Assembly (NCBI RefSeq): GCF_900099605.1
Contig: NZ_FNDK01000006.1
Span: 1 to 64,000 of the forward strand
DNA length: 64,000 nucleotides
From: Alteribacillus persepolensis
GTDB lineage: Bacteria; Bacillota; Bacilli; Bacillales; Marinococcaceae
Direction: 5' to 3'
In this document: one piece after another, positions 1 to 7,668 of the stretch
Layout of the letters: each line of letters opens with the position of its first letter
Position numbering within the stretch: the stretch's first letter is position 1
Made by a program: the position numbers and the translations under genes
The notes under the pieces: model-generated
Database searches by the model: none
Seen by the model: the letters and a program-made list of their open reading frames with translations, nothing else
What the model was told of the DNA's origin: nothing

Positions 1-330
1 GGGAATGAGATTTCTTTATTGGATGTGCTGCAAGAAGATGGGCCAGACATTGCTGATCTTATTCAGTTAAAAATGGAAAAGAAGCAAGTATATGGATTTA
101 TGAATGTGCTTGATGAGCGTGAGAAAGAGGTAATTATTTACCGTTTTGGCTTAGAGCACGAAAAAGAGAAAACCCAGCGTGAAATTGCTAAAGAACTGGG
201 GATTTCAAGAAGTTATGTTTCACGTATCGAAAAGCGAGCATTACTCAAACTCTTTCAAGAATTTTATAAACAGCAAAAACAAGTAAGCGGTGATATGCCA
301 TCAATTCCGTTAAACAAAATAGACCGATGA
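1..330 (+). CDS. sigK: RNA polymerase sporulation sigma factor SigK, C-terminal part (5' end outside window)
   Basis: The reading frame is open from base 1, so the start lies upstream; 109 residues are visible. They carry sigma region 4: the stretch [14 protein letters not shown] and the helix-turn-helix [20 protein letters not shown], which reads the -35 element. These are near-identical to B. subtilis SigK, the late mother-cell sigma factor for coat and cortex genes. SigE has a similar region 4, but the [10 protein letters not shown] start of the fragment and the [27 protein letters not shown] core fit SigK best. In B. subtilis sigK is split by the skin element; whether that is so here cannot be told, because the N-terminal half is missing. 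The gene converges on hup across a shared terminator. Confidence 0.85.
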   Translation, partial: GNEISLLDVLQEDGPDIADLIQLKMEKKQVYGFMNVLDEREKEVIIYRFGLEHEKEKTQREIAKELGISRSYVSRIEKRALLKLFQEFYKQQKQVSGDMPSIPLNKIDR

Positions 331-339
331 AAGAGAAAA

Positions 340-380
340 GAAGCTTTTCCACAGCATGCTGTAGAAAAGCTTCTGTTTTT
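340..380. terminator. Bidirectional intrinsic terminator between sigK and hup
   Basis: A 10-bp perfect stem (340-349 with 364-373) encloses a loop that is itself palindromic (ACAGCATGCTGT), so the whole hairpin is about 17 bp with one mismatch. A T-run follows on the plus strand, and TTTTCTCTTT follows on the minus strand. It can therefore serve both convergent genes. Confidence 0.85.
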
Positions 381-395
381 ATGTTTTTGTACTTC

Positions 396-668
396 TTAAT
401 TAACTGCATCCTTCAATTGTTTTCCTGGACGGAAAGCAGGGTTCTTGGTAGCTGGAATTTCAATTTCTTCACCTGTTTGAGGATTGCGTCCTTTACGTGC
501 AGCACGCTCGCGAACCTCGAAACTTCCGAAGCCAACAAGCTGAATTTTGTCTCCTTTTTTCAAGGTTTCTGTAATGCTGTCGAAAACCGCGTCTACAGCT
601 TTTGAAGCATCTTTTTTGGAGATGTCGGCTTGTTCTGCTACAGCGTTGATTAAATCGGTTTTGTTCAT
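396..668 (-). CDS. hup: DNA-binding protein HU (HBsu-like)
   Basis: This 90-residue histone-like protein forms dimers that bend and compact [15 protein letters not shown] at the N-terminus, [20 protein letters not shown] and the beta-arm [16 protein letters not shown] are diagnostic and close to B. subtilis HBsu. An in-frame ATG six codons upstream exists, but the chosen ATG is preceded by AAAGGGAG at good spacing and gives the usual HU length. In B. subtilis hbs lies near spoIVA rather than sigK, so this may be a second HU or a rearranged locus. Confidence 0.95.
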   Translation of the reverse strand: MNKTDLINAVAEQADISKKDASKAVDAVFDSITETLKKGDKIQLVGFGSFEVRERAARKGRNPQTGEEIEIPATKNPAFRPGKQLKDAVN

Positions 669-716
669 GAAAAAACTCCCTTTCATTCCTAATAATATCG
701 AAGCCTGTACAATACA

Positions 717-746
717 AATTTACTCATGAAATCCTTGATATGTCAA
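717..746 (-). promoter_or_regulatory. Candidate sigma-A promoter for hup
   Basis: Read on the minus strand, a perfect TTGACA (741-746) lies 18 bp from TAAATT (717-722), about 50 bp upstream of the HU start. The -35 is perfect, the -10 is weak and the spacing is one base long. Confidence 0.4.
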
Positions 747-887
747 GTATTGACGGCAATTTAAGACAAATCCATGTTGATTTGACATTATTTTAGCCAA
801 AAAAGAAACGATTCAAACCTCCCAAGCTTTATCGCATACCATCTGGTAACAATCATTTACATGGATGAAAGGAAAACAAATGTCACG

Positions 888-1253
888 TTATGAAGATGAA
901 TGCTGATTTTTCTTTTTTGTATGCAGTTCATCTTGTATGCTTGACTCCCATAAAGACACACCTGAATGATAAGCGGCCCGCGCAATTAAATGACCGCCAA
1001 CCGGGGCTGTAATAAACACAAATACAATTCCTAATAAAATACGAGCACTGACATACCCATCAACCAAGGCAAAATAAAGAAACAATCCAAACAAAATACA
1101 GAGCACGCTTAAAGTAGCTGACTTGGTAGCAGCATGTGAGCGCGTGTATATATCTGGAAGGCGAACCAGACCAATGGCACTGACTAAACTGAGTAAAGCG
1201 CCTAATAGAACAATGATACTAATCACTAAGGTGCTAATCTCGTTTCCGCTCAA
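888..1253 (-). CDS. mrpG: Mrp antiporter subunit G
   Basis: This is the last subunit of the Mrp (Mnh/Sha) Na+(K+)/H+ antiporter. The 121-residue protein has three membrane helices and the family signature GLVRLPDIYTRSHAATKSATL, then a conserved segment ending FITAPVGGHLIARAAY. A TTG start at 1253 is chosen: AAAAGGG lies 8 bases upstream, the start overlaps the end of mrpF by 20 bases, and the N-terminus matches the length of B. subtilis MrpG. The longer ATG frame would add 12 residues inside mrpF. The end of the operon has no clear terminator. Confidence 0.9.
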   Translation of the reverse strand: MSGNEISTLVISIIVLLGALLSLVSAIGLVRLPDIYTRSHAATKSATLSVLCILFGLFLYFALVDGYVSARILLGIVFVFITAPVGGHLIARAAYHSGVSLWESSIQDELHTKKKNQHSSS

Positions 1254-1515
1254 TGACAACACCCTTTTCAATGAATTTAGAAAACGCAACGGTTCCGATA
1301 AAAGCTAAAATTCCCAGTAGTAACATAACTTCTAAGAAAGCTGTTGTTTCTAAAATAAGGGAAACGACAGCAACCAAGCTAATTAAATTAATCCCTATAT
1401 TATCAAGGGCAATGACCCGGTCCGGCATGGATGGCCCTTTTGCTACCCGGTACACGGCTATGAAGATGGAAACAGCGAGGATAACAGCAGAGATTTGCAA
1501 TAATAGATCAGTCAC
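1234..1515 (-). CDS. mrpF: Mrp antiporter subunit F
   Basis: A 93-residue protein with three hydrophobic helices. The conserved segment KGPSMPDRVIALDNIGINLI marks the MrpF/PhaF family. The GTG start overlaps the stop of mrpE (GTGA), which suggests translational coupling. It is one of the small subunits needed, with A-E and G, for assembly of the hetero-oligomeric secondary antiporter that exports Na+ in exchange for protons. Confidence 0.95.
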   Translation of the reverse strand: MTDLLLQISAVILAVSIFIAVYRVAKGPSMPDRVIALDNIGINLISLVAVVSLILETTAFLEVMLLLGILAFIGTVAFSKFIEKGVVIERKRD

Positions 1516-1991
1516 GACCGGCTCACCCCTTTTATCGCTTTTTCAAACGTATTTTTGATATCTGACTTAGCTTCTTCTACATTGCCTAAGTGCATTGCGT
1601 GAATATACAGTGTTTTATTATTCGGTGATACATCTACGACCAGTGTACCAGGAGTCAAAGTGATCAAGCATGATAACACAGTCACTTCCCAGTCTTTTTT
1701 TAATTCAATATCCATCGCAAAAATACCAGGCTGTATTTTTAAAGATGGCTGCAAAATTTGTCCTATAACCTCGACGCTTGATAAAACAAGTTCTCTTAAA
1801 AAGATGACTACTAACTTTACGATAGCGATGACACCTAGAAAATAAAAACGGTCAGGGAAGAAATTCCGTAGTAAATAAACAATTCCCAGCCCGATAATAA
1901 AGCCGCTTACAAAGCCGGAAAAAGTCCAAGCATTGTTTAAAAACATCCAAATAATCGCAATCGTAAGGTTAATCATTATTTGAACAGACAT
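1512..1991 (-). CDS. mrpE: Mrp antiporter subunit E
   Basis: This 159-residue protein has membrane helices in its N-terminal half, followed by a cytoplasmic domain with LTPGTLVVDVSPNNKTLYIHAM, the hallmark of MrpE/MnhE. A GTG two codons upstream is also possible; the ATG at 1991 is preferred because AAAGGAG lies 9 bases before it. It overlaps the end of mrpF and follows mrpD directly. Confidence 0.93.
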   Translation of the reverse strand: MSVQIMINLTIAIIWMFLNNAWTFSGFVSGFIIGLGIVYLLRNFFPDRFYFLGVIAIVKLVVIFLRELVLSSVEVIGQILQPSLKIQPGIFAMDIELKKDWEVTVLSCLITLTPGTLVVDVSPNNKTLYIHAMHLGNVEEAKSDIKNTFEKAIKGVSRS

Positions 1992-1996
1992 ATTCA

Positions 1997-3481
1997 CTAC
2001 TCCTTTAGTACGGCATCAATATAAATTTCAGGATGAAGCAGCGTTTCGGCCGCTGTAGCAACAAATGGGTACAGCATCTCGGCACCTAAGCCAATGCCTG
2101 CAGAAACGGCAATCAAAATGGCACTAGGCAGTAAGAGTCCTTTTGTTGAACCATATTGGTTCGCATGCTCGAGCTGAATTTTTCCGTAAAAGCCGTTTAA
2201 GAATATACGAATCATGGAGTACAAAACAAGCAAGCTGGATACCATCATAGCAGCAACAATCCAGTACTGACCGGCACTGACCCCGCCTTGTACTAAAAGC
2301 AGCTTGCCAATGAAACCACTTAGCGGAGGGATACCAACCAAGGCCATGACAGCGGTGAAAAACATCCAGCCCAACTGAGCGTGATGTTTGATCAATCCCC
2401 CCATATCTTTGAGATGGCTCGTGCCGGCGACAACAACCATCGCACCGATTAAAAGGAAAAGTGCACCTTTAATGACCATATCATGCATGAGGTAGAAAAT
2501 AGCACCCATAAAGCCTTCTTCTGTTAAGGTAGATACCCCAAATAAAACAAAGCCGACTGCTACAATGACATTGTAAACGAGGATCTTTTTGACATCTTGG
2601 TGAGCAACTGCCCCAACAACACCAAAAATCATGGTTAGTGCAGCTAGTACCGCCAATATTTGATGAGTATATCCTGTGTCGTGTACGAAAACGACGGAAT
2701 AGGTGCGAAAGATGGAATAAATACCAACTTTAGTGAGCAGCGCACCAAAGATAGCAGCGATAGCGGATGGCGGCGCTGCATATGAGGCAGGCAGCCAAAA
2801 ATATAAAGGAAACAATGCTCCTTTTAAGCCGAATACAATTAAAAATAATACGGCAATAACCGTAAGAATGGGAGCTTGTGTTTCCAAGCTGCCAATTCTC
2901 TCGGAAAGGTGAGCCATATTTAACGTGCCAGCGACAGCATAAAGGTAAGCGACACCAGCGACGAATAATGCAGAAGAAATAACATTAACAAGCACATATT
3001 TAAATGATTCACGCAGCTGTACTTTTGTTCCCCCGTGTACAATGAGAATATAGGAGGCAATCAGCATTACTTCAAAAAACACAAATAAGTTAAAGATATC
3101 ACCGGTTAAAAAAGCACCGACGACACCAGTTATTAAAAACTGAAAGAACGGATAGTAATAGTATTTTTCGCGTTCAGCATCAATGGAATAAAACGAATAC
3201 AATAAGACAGCCAAACTAACAATGGAAGTGGTAGACACTAATAAAATAGCAAGCATGTCTGCCACAAGCACAATGCCAAATGGTGGCTGCCAGCCGCCTA
3301 ATTCAAGTGTTTGGATGCCGTTATTATGTACTTGAAAGACAAGCATTACACTAACAATAACTAACAGCACACTCGCAATAAAACTTAGTACTTTTTGAAA
3401 CGTTACTTTTTTCGGGAAAAACAAAAGAATAATCCCTGTTAGTAAAGGAATAAGGATAGGCAGAATTACAAAATTAGTCAT
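1997..3481 (-). CDS. mrpD: Mrp antiporter subunit D, NuoM/N-like
   Basis: A 494-residue polytopic protein related to the proton-pumping subunits of complex I. It contains the proton-antiporter domain over roughly residues 100-420, with LPASYAAPPSAIAAIFGALLTKVGIYSIFR and the downstream GIPPLSGFIGK segment. In Mrp complexes, MrpD and MrpA carry the ion-translocating channels. It overlaps mrpC by eight bases. No frameshift or truncation is seen. Confidence 0.96.
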   Translation of the reverse strand: MTNFVILPILIPLLTGIILLFFPKKVTFQKVLSFIASVLLVIVSVMLVFQVHNNGIQTLELGGWQPPFGIVLVADMLAILLVSTTSIVSLAVLLYSFYSIDAEREKYYYYPFFQFLITGVVGAFLTGDIFNLFVFFEVMLIASYILIVHGGTKVQLRESFKYVLVNVISSALFVAGVAYLYAVAGTLNMAHLSERIGSLETQAPILTVIAVLFLIVFGLKGALFPLYFWLPASYAAPPSAIAAIFGALLTKVGIYSIFRTYSVVFVHDTGYTHQILAVLAALTMIFGVVGAVAHQDVKKILVYNVIVAVGFVLFGVSTLTEEGFMGAIFYLMHDMVIKGALFLLIGAMVVVAGTSHLKDMGGLIKHHAQLGWMFFTAVMALVGIPPLSGFIGKLLLVQGGVSAGQYWIVAAMMVSSLLVLYSMIRIFLNGFYGKIQLEHANQYGSTKGLLLPSAILIAVSAGIGLGAEMLYPFVATAAETLLHPEIYIDAVLKE

Positions 3482-3815
3482 ATGAATCAGTTCCTCTCAA
3501 TCTGTCGGTGTCATCCGTTCCTGTTTCTTTATAAGCTCTATAACCGAGAACCATGAAAAAAGATGTTACACCAAAGCTAATAACAATGGCCGTTAAAATT
3601 AAAGCTTGGGGGAGAGGATCCGAATAGGTACCAGCCTCCAACCCCAGTAAAGGAGGGGCTCCCGTCTTTAGTCCGGCCATCGTGAGCAAGAGAACATGTG
3701 CCCCATGGCTGATGATGGATGTCCCAATAATAATTCGTATAAAACTTCTGGACAGCACCATGTACGTGCCAGCCATAAACAGCACGCCAGCGAGAATTGA
3801 CATTAGTATTTCCAT
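3474..3815 (-). CDS. mrpC: Mrp antiporter subunit C, NuoK-like
   Basis: A 113-residue protein with three helices, resembling NuoK of complex I. GTSIISHGAHVLLLTM and DPLPQALILTAIVISFGVT are the characteristic MrpC motifs, and the second includes the conserved DPLPQALVLTAIVI signature. It shares single bases with mrpB at its start and overlaps mrpD at its end, which fits a tightly coupled operon. Confidence 0.96.
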   Translation of the reverse strand: MEILMSILAGVLFMAGTYMVLSRSFIRIIIGTSIISHGAHVLLLTMAGLKTGAPPLLGLEAGTYSDPLPQALILTAIVISFGVTSFFMVLGYRAYKETGTDDTDRLRGTDSYD

Positions 3816-4237
3816 TATTGATCCTCTCCTATGGTCTGGATAATCGTGAGAGTGACACCTATAACCACTAAGTATACACCGACATCAAATAATAAGGCGG
3901 TTGCAAGTTCAAGTTCGCCTAACACAGGAAATGTGAAGTAATCAAATGTCTGTGATAAAAAAGGCACACCAAACAAAAAAGATCCAAGCCCTGTTCCGAC
4001 AGCTGTTAACAGTCCTGCAGCTGTTACGAGTTTAAAATCAACGGGTAAAATGTTTCTTACCATTTCAATATCGTAAGCGAGAAGTAATAAGACGAGGGCG
4101 GAAGCTGTCATCAATCCGCCGATAAATCCGCCCCCTGGTTCATGGTGTCCATTAAAGAACATGTATACAGAGAAAGCGAGGATAATAAATAGTACAAACT
4201 TGGTTGCTGTTTGTAAAATAACGTCATTCGATTTCAC
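3815..4237 (-). CDS. mrpB: Mrp antiporter subunit B
   Basis: This is a separate 140-residue MrpB with four helices and the signature GHHEPGGGFIGGLMTASALVL, typical of the MnhB family (Pfam MnhB). It is independent of mrpA, as in group 1 Mrp operons, and not fused to it as in some proteobacteria. It overlaps mrpA by four bases. Confidence 0.96.
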   Translation of the reverse strand: MKSNDVILQTATKFVLFIILAFSVYMFFNGHHEPGGGFIGGLMTASALVLLLLAYDIEMVRNILPVDFKLVTAAGLLTAVGTGLGSFLFGVPFLSQTFDYFTFPVLGELELATALLFDVGVYLVVIGVTLTIIQTIGEDQ

Positions 4238-6639
4238 AAGTCATTCCTCCCCGCTAATCGCAGTTTAATCATTGTAAATATCCCCGCGGCTGCTATAGCC
4301 AGTACGAGAATTTCAAGCAGTGTATCAAATCCTCGGAAGTCCACTAAAATCACGTTAACCATGTTTTTTCCACCGGCTTCATCATAGCTTGCTTCAGGGA
4401 AAAAGCCAGCGATGGATTCAAATAAACGGCTGCTGTTTGCTGAAATGCCAATCAAGGTGACGGTAAGACCAACTGCCAGAGAGACGATGAAGTTTCCAGC
4501 ACGAAAACGCATGTTTTCAAGCTTTCTCGAAATTTGCGGCAGATGGTAAAAGCAAAGTAAAAACAGTGCAACCGAAACCGTTTCAATAATCAGCTGCGTA
4601 AGTGCCAGATCAGGTGCTCGGAAAATAACGAAGAACAGTGCAATCGTATACCCCAGCACCCCTAAGCCTATGATGGCCTTTAGACGTGAGCGTGTAAACA
4701 TAACGACAAGGGCAGTGGTTACTAAAACAGCCGCTAACACACCTTCGTACACACTGATTGGAGCAGTTGCGCCATCGACCGAAAACGCATCTTTGTTAAA
4801 TAAAACAAAAACAAGTGCAACGACAAAAAATGAAAAGATATATAACAAATAGTGCCGGATAGAACTTGTCATATAAGCTCCTGTTAACTGACTGGATACT
4901 TTTTCAACGCCAGCTACTGTCTGATCATATATATGGTTTAGCGTTAAGGAGCTTGGAAACACATCGTATACGGCTACCCATTTTCTTAAGCTTAAATATA
5001 AAAGAGTACCGATACCAATAACTCCCATTGTCATATAAAGTTCAATCGTCCATCCGTGCCAAAAGTATATATCGACGTAGAATTGCTCCCCTTCTCCTAA
5101 CAAAGAAGGCAGAATAGATGCCATAGCTGGTTCAATGACTGTATAAGCCAAGATATTTGGGAAAAAGCCAAATACAATGACTAAAGATACCAATATAATT
5201 GGTGAAAGCAGCATGCCAAAAGGAGCTTCATGAGGTTTAACATCAAGCTTTTCAGGCTGCATTTTTCCAGTAAATGTTTTAAATACGAGCATCATGCTGT
5301 AAATAAACGTAAAGATACTGGCGACCCACGCTACAACAGGGAACAAGACCCCGAAGCTGTCCATGTTAAACGCTTGGAATGAGGTAATATCTACCATGGC
5401 GGTAAAAAACATTTCTTTACTTAAAAAGCCGTTAAATGGCGGCAGACCGGCCATGGAAAAGCTTCCGATAACTGCTATCGTAAACGTAATAGGCATTACA
5501 GTCATAAGACCGCCTAAACGCCGGATATCCCGTGTACCTGTTTCGTGGTCGACAATACCAGCCATCATAAACAGACTCCCTTTAAAGGTCGCATGGTTAA
5601 TTAAATGAAAAATGGCGGCCGTTGTCGCGCCGATATATAAGTTGTCGTCCATACTGTCAAAATGGATAGCAGCTGCACCGACCCCCAGCATGGATAGAAT
5701 CATTCCGAGCTGACTCACGGTGGAAAAAGCTAATATCCCTTTTAAATCTGTCTGCTGAACTGCAGAGAATGATCCCCAAAACAGGGTGACAATACCAAAG
5801 CCTGCGACAATCCACATCCATTCTCCGCTAAAGGCAAATACGGGACTTAATCTGGCTACTAAGTAAATTCCGGCTTTAACCATCGTTGCAGAGTGTAAAT
5901 ATGCACTAACTGGAGTAGGCGCTTCCATCGCGTCTGGTAGCCAAATGTGAAATGGAAATTGTGCCGATTTTGTAAAAGCACCTAACAAAATAGTGAGCAT
6001 GGCTGGAATAAACAAATCATGTGATGTGATGTCACCAGCTGAAGCAATGATTTCCTGAATACTGAAGGTCCCTGTCATGGCATAAAGCATAACAAAGCCA
6101 ACAAGCATAGAAAAACCGCCCATCACTGTGATAAGCATGGACTTTAAAGCGCCATACCGGGACTTTTCTCTTTCATACCAATAGGATATGAGCAAAAAAG
6201 ATGATAAGCTTGTAATTTCCCAAAAAGTGTATAAAACAATTAAATTGTCAGATAAAACAACACCAAGCATTGCCCCCATAAACATCAGTAAGAAGGTATA
6301 AAAATTATTTAAAGCTTCTCTTTCTTTAGACAAGTAGTAAATGGAATATAAAACGACAAGCATTCCAATACCTGTAATGAGAAGAGCAAATAAAAGACCA
6401 AGTCCGTCTACATGTGCAGTAAAGTGTATCCCCAATGAGGGAATCCAATCCCAGACAGCTGTTACTGTTTGTTTGCTGGAAGTAACAGGGAGATACTGCA
6501 AAAAGTAAACGAACAATATGGCGGGTATTGTTAAAACAAACCAGCCAGTATGTATTTTAGGTAGTTTTTTATACAAAAATGGAACAAATACAGCAGCAAT
6601 AAATGGTGCAACAATTGCAATATGTAGTGCAGTTAGCAT
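4234..6639 (-). CDS. mrpA: Mrp antiporter subunit A, NuoL-like
   Basis: The largest Mrp subunit, 801 residues. The first ~500 residues are a NuoL-like proton-antiporter domain with HSATMVKAGIYLVARLSPVF and NHATFKGSLFMMAG. The remainder holds the MrpA-specific C-terminal part, including FRAPDLALTQLIIETVSVALF. The ATG at 6639 follows AAGGAGG by seven bases; a longer frame reaches 6666 but has no ribosome site. First gene of the minus-strand operon mrpABCDEFG. The complex exchanges cytoplasmic Na+ (or K+) for protons and supports growth at high pH or salt in related bacilli. Confidence 0.96.
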   Translation of the reverse strand: MLTALHIAIVAPFIAAVFVPFLYKKLPKIHTGWFVLTIPAILFVYFLQYLPVTSSKQTVTAVWDWIPSLGIHFTAHVDGLGLLFALLITGIGMLVVLYSIYYLSKEREALNNFYTFLLMFMGAMLGVVLSDNLIVLYTFWEITSLSSFLLISYWYEREKSRYGALKSMLITVMGGFSMLVGFVMLYAMTGTFSIQEIIASAGDITSHDLFIPAMLTILLGAFTKSAQFPFHIWLPDAMEAPTPVSAYLHSATMVKAGIYLVARLSPVFAFSGEWMWIVAGFGIVTLFWGSFSAVQQTDLKGILAFSTVSQLGMILSMLGVGAAAIHFDSMDDNLYIGATTAAIFHLINHATFKGSLFMMAGIVDHETGTRDIRRLGGLMTVMPITFTIAVIGSFSMAGLPPFNGFLSKEMFFTAMVDITSFQAFNMDSFGVLFPVVAWVASIFTFIYSMMLVFKTFTGKMQPEKLDVKPHEAPFGMLLSPIILVSLVIVFGFFPNILAYTVIEPAMASILPSLLGEGEQFYVDIYFWHGWTIELYMTMGVIGIGTLLYLSLRKWVAVYDVFPSSLTLNHIYDQTVAGVEKVSSQLTGAYMTSSIRHYLLYIFSFFVVALVFVLFNKDAFSVDGATAPISVYEGVLAAVLVTTALVVMFTRSRLKAIIGLGVLGYTIALFFVIFRAPDLALTQLIIETVSVALFLLCFYHLPQISRKLENMRFRAGNFIVSLAVGLTVTLIGISANSSRLFESIAGFFPEASYDEAGGKNMVNVILVDFRGFDTLLEILVLAIAAAGIFTMIKLRLAGRNDL

Positions 6640-6788
6640 ATAGAACCTCCTTGTCGATTTAGGCACAATCTTTTCACATTATAACTTATATCAACTAGCC
6701 TTGCATCTCTAGAATCCTGAGTTTTCAGGCAATACACAAAAGTTATAAATAGGAAGAAACGCGATTTTAAAAATTTATTGAATAAACA

Positions 6789-6800
6789 TTTTGTCGAAAA
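6789..6800 (+). promoter_or_regulatory. Candidate Spo0A box upstream of the 69-aa gene
   Basis: TTTTGTCGAAAA matches the B. subtilis 0A-box consensus (TTTGTCRAA). It lies about 35 bases upstream of the small gene at 6834 and 150 bases upstream of mrpA on the other strand. A TATAAA at 6812-6817 would place the box over the -35 region, the usual position at Spo0A-regulated sigma-A promoters. This rests on a single motif. Confidence 0.45.
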
Positions 6801-6833
6801 CCGACACTAAATATAAAAAAGGATGGATAGGGT

Positions 6834-7043
6834 ATGACAACACGAAATACCATCATATTTTTGACTATATTTAGTGTCTTTGTTGCAGGTGGAGCAGCTG
6901 CTAATGATTATGTTGAACAAAAACGCCTTGAAAAATTCTACTCGCGTCCAGATCTTCTTCCGTTATCAAATGACGAGGAATTTGAGAGAGAAGTATTTGA
7001 ACCGAGAGAATACGTAAAAATAAAAAGCCTTTCCAGTCAGTAA
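6834..7043 (+). CDS. Small membrane-anchored or secreted protein of unknown function
   Basis: A 69-residue protein whose family I do not recognise. The first ~25 residues form a signal peptide or single membrane helix (TIIFLTIFSVFVAGGAAAN). An alanine-rich end could be a signal peptidase site. The rest is short, charged and acidic. An AAAAGGATGG-like ribosome site precedes the ATG. Its last codons form the left arm of the downstream terminator. It stands alone between divergent mrpA and convergent sda, and a Spo0A-like box lies in its promoter, so a sporulation-phase role is possible but unproven. Confidence 0.6.
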   Translation: MTTRNTIIFLTIFSVFVAGGAAANDYVEQKRLEKFYSRPDLLPLSNDEEFEREVFEPREYVKIKSLSSQ

Positions 7044-7058
7044 TGGAAAGGCTTGTTT
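7026..7058. terminator. Bidirectional terminator between the 69-aa gene and sda
   Basis: A perfect 9-bp stem AGCCTTTCC/GGAAAGGCT (7026-7034 with 7045-7053) is followed by TGTTTT on the plus strand and TTTTTATTTTTA on the minus strand. The left arm lies inside the coding end of the small gene, and the stop codon is in the loop. Confidence 0.85.
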
Positions 7059-7138
7059 TCATATAAAGGGAAAACATACATAGGCATGTACACAGTAATG
7101 TAATGTTGTTATGCGGCGGACGATGACTTGCTGTTGTG

Positions 7139-7294
7139 CTACTGTGTATATGAGATGTATTGTTGTTGTGGTTGTTTTAATAATGAACGTCGAGTCATTT
7201 CTTTTTCTATTAATAAAATAAAATCATCATTTAACTGTAGATCTAATGCCTTTTCATACGCTTCAATTAATAAATCGTCGGATAGCTGCTTCAA
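7139..7294 (-). CDS. sda: Sporulation checkpoint inhibitor Sda
   Basis: A 51-residue protein with a TTG start, preceded by AAGGAGGTG at 8 bases. The first half ([15 protein letters not shown], then [18 protein letters not shown]) aligns with B. subtilis Sda (KLSDELLIESY..., FIELIENEIKRRSL), the helical hairpin that binds and inhibits KinA. Sda blocks phosphorelay entry when replication is initiating or damaged. The C-terminal tail is glutamine-rich and differs from B. subtilis. The position just upstream of and divergent from yqeG is the same as in B. subtilis. The DnaA boxes upstream support DnaA-dependent transcription. The gene is short and begins with TTG, so it is easily overlooked. Confidence 0.92.
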   Translation of the reverse strand: MKQLSDDLLIEAYEKALDLQLNDDFILLIEKEMTRRSLLKQPQQQYISYTQ

Positions 7295-7380
7295 AGGCCC
7301 GGCACCTCCTTAAACGATATAATATCGCTTATCTGTTAGCTGCGGTGAAAAAGTAAAGATTTCCAATTGAATGTAAATTT

Positions 7381-7409
7381 AGTTTAGCATGATACATAAT
7401 AGAGAACAA
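7381..7409 (-). promoter_or_regulatory. Candidate sigma-A promoter of sda
   Basis: Read on the minus strand, TTGTTC (7404-7409) lies 17 bp from TAAACT (7381-7386). This would give a ~80-nt leader, and DnaA box 1 would end up just upstream of the -35 element. The leader also contains a perfect palindrome, CGATATAATATCG, shortly before the ribosome site. Match to consensus is moderate. Confidence 0.4.
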
Positions 7410-7417
7410 CCGTTCGT

Positions 7418-7516
7418 TTGTCCACAGCCACCAGTGGATAATCTGTTTATAAACACTGGATAAATTTATGAAAAGTTGTAGTTAAAGGGAGTTGTTTGTT
7501 GAGAAAGTTATCCACA
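7418..7516. promoter_or_regulatory. Cluster of four DnaA boxes between sda and yqeG
   Basis: Box 1 is TTGTCCACA (7418-7426, plus). Box 2 is TTATCCACT (7433-7441, minus). Box 3 is TTATCCAGT (7455-7463, minus). Box 4 is a perfect TTATCCACA (7508-7516, plus). Four near-consensus 9-mers in 100 bp in mixed orientation are far above chance. In B. subtilis DnaA binds this same intergenic region and activates sda, so the arrangement is conserved. Confidence 0.85.
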
Positions 7517-7534
7517 GTTTTGGGGATGAAAGAA

Positions 7535-7545
7535 TTTGTCGAAAA
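7535..7545 (+). promoter_or_regulatory. Candidate Spo0A box in the sda/yqeG interval
   Basis: TTTGTCGAAAA matches the 0A-box consensus exactly and sits 19 bases beyond DnaA box 4. If Spo0A binds here, the regulator that Sda holds back could feed back on sda or affect yqeG. Confidence 0.45.
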
Positions 7546-7588
7546 GTTTTTGTGCTAGCAAATGGACAAAACAGCATAGGATGGTTGT

Positions 7589-7617
7589 TTGAAAAAAAAC
7601 ACGTTTAACGATATACT
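7589..7617 (+). promoter_or_regulatory. Candidate sigma-A promoter of the yqeG operon
   Basis: TTGAAA (7589-7594), a 17-bp spacer and TATACT (7612-7617) lie about 50 bases upstream of the yqeG start, with good agreement to consensus. Confidence 0.6.
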
Positions 7618-7668
7618 TTCAGTTTAGCAGTGGTTATGTACGGAAAAACATATAAAAGGGTGTGCACG

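Noticed and set aside
7128-7313. 61-codon plus-strand frame
   Set aside because: It is the complement of sda, which has a better ribosome site and clear homology.
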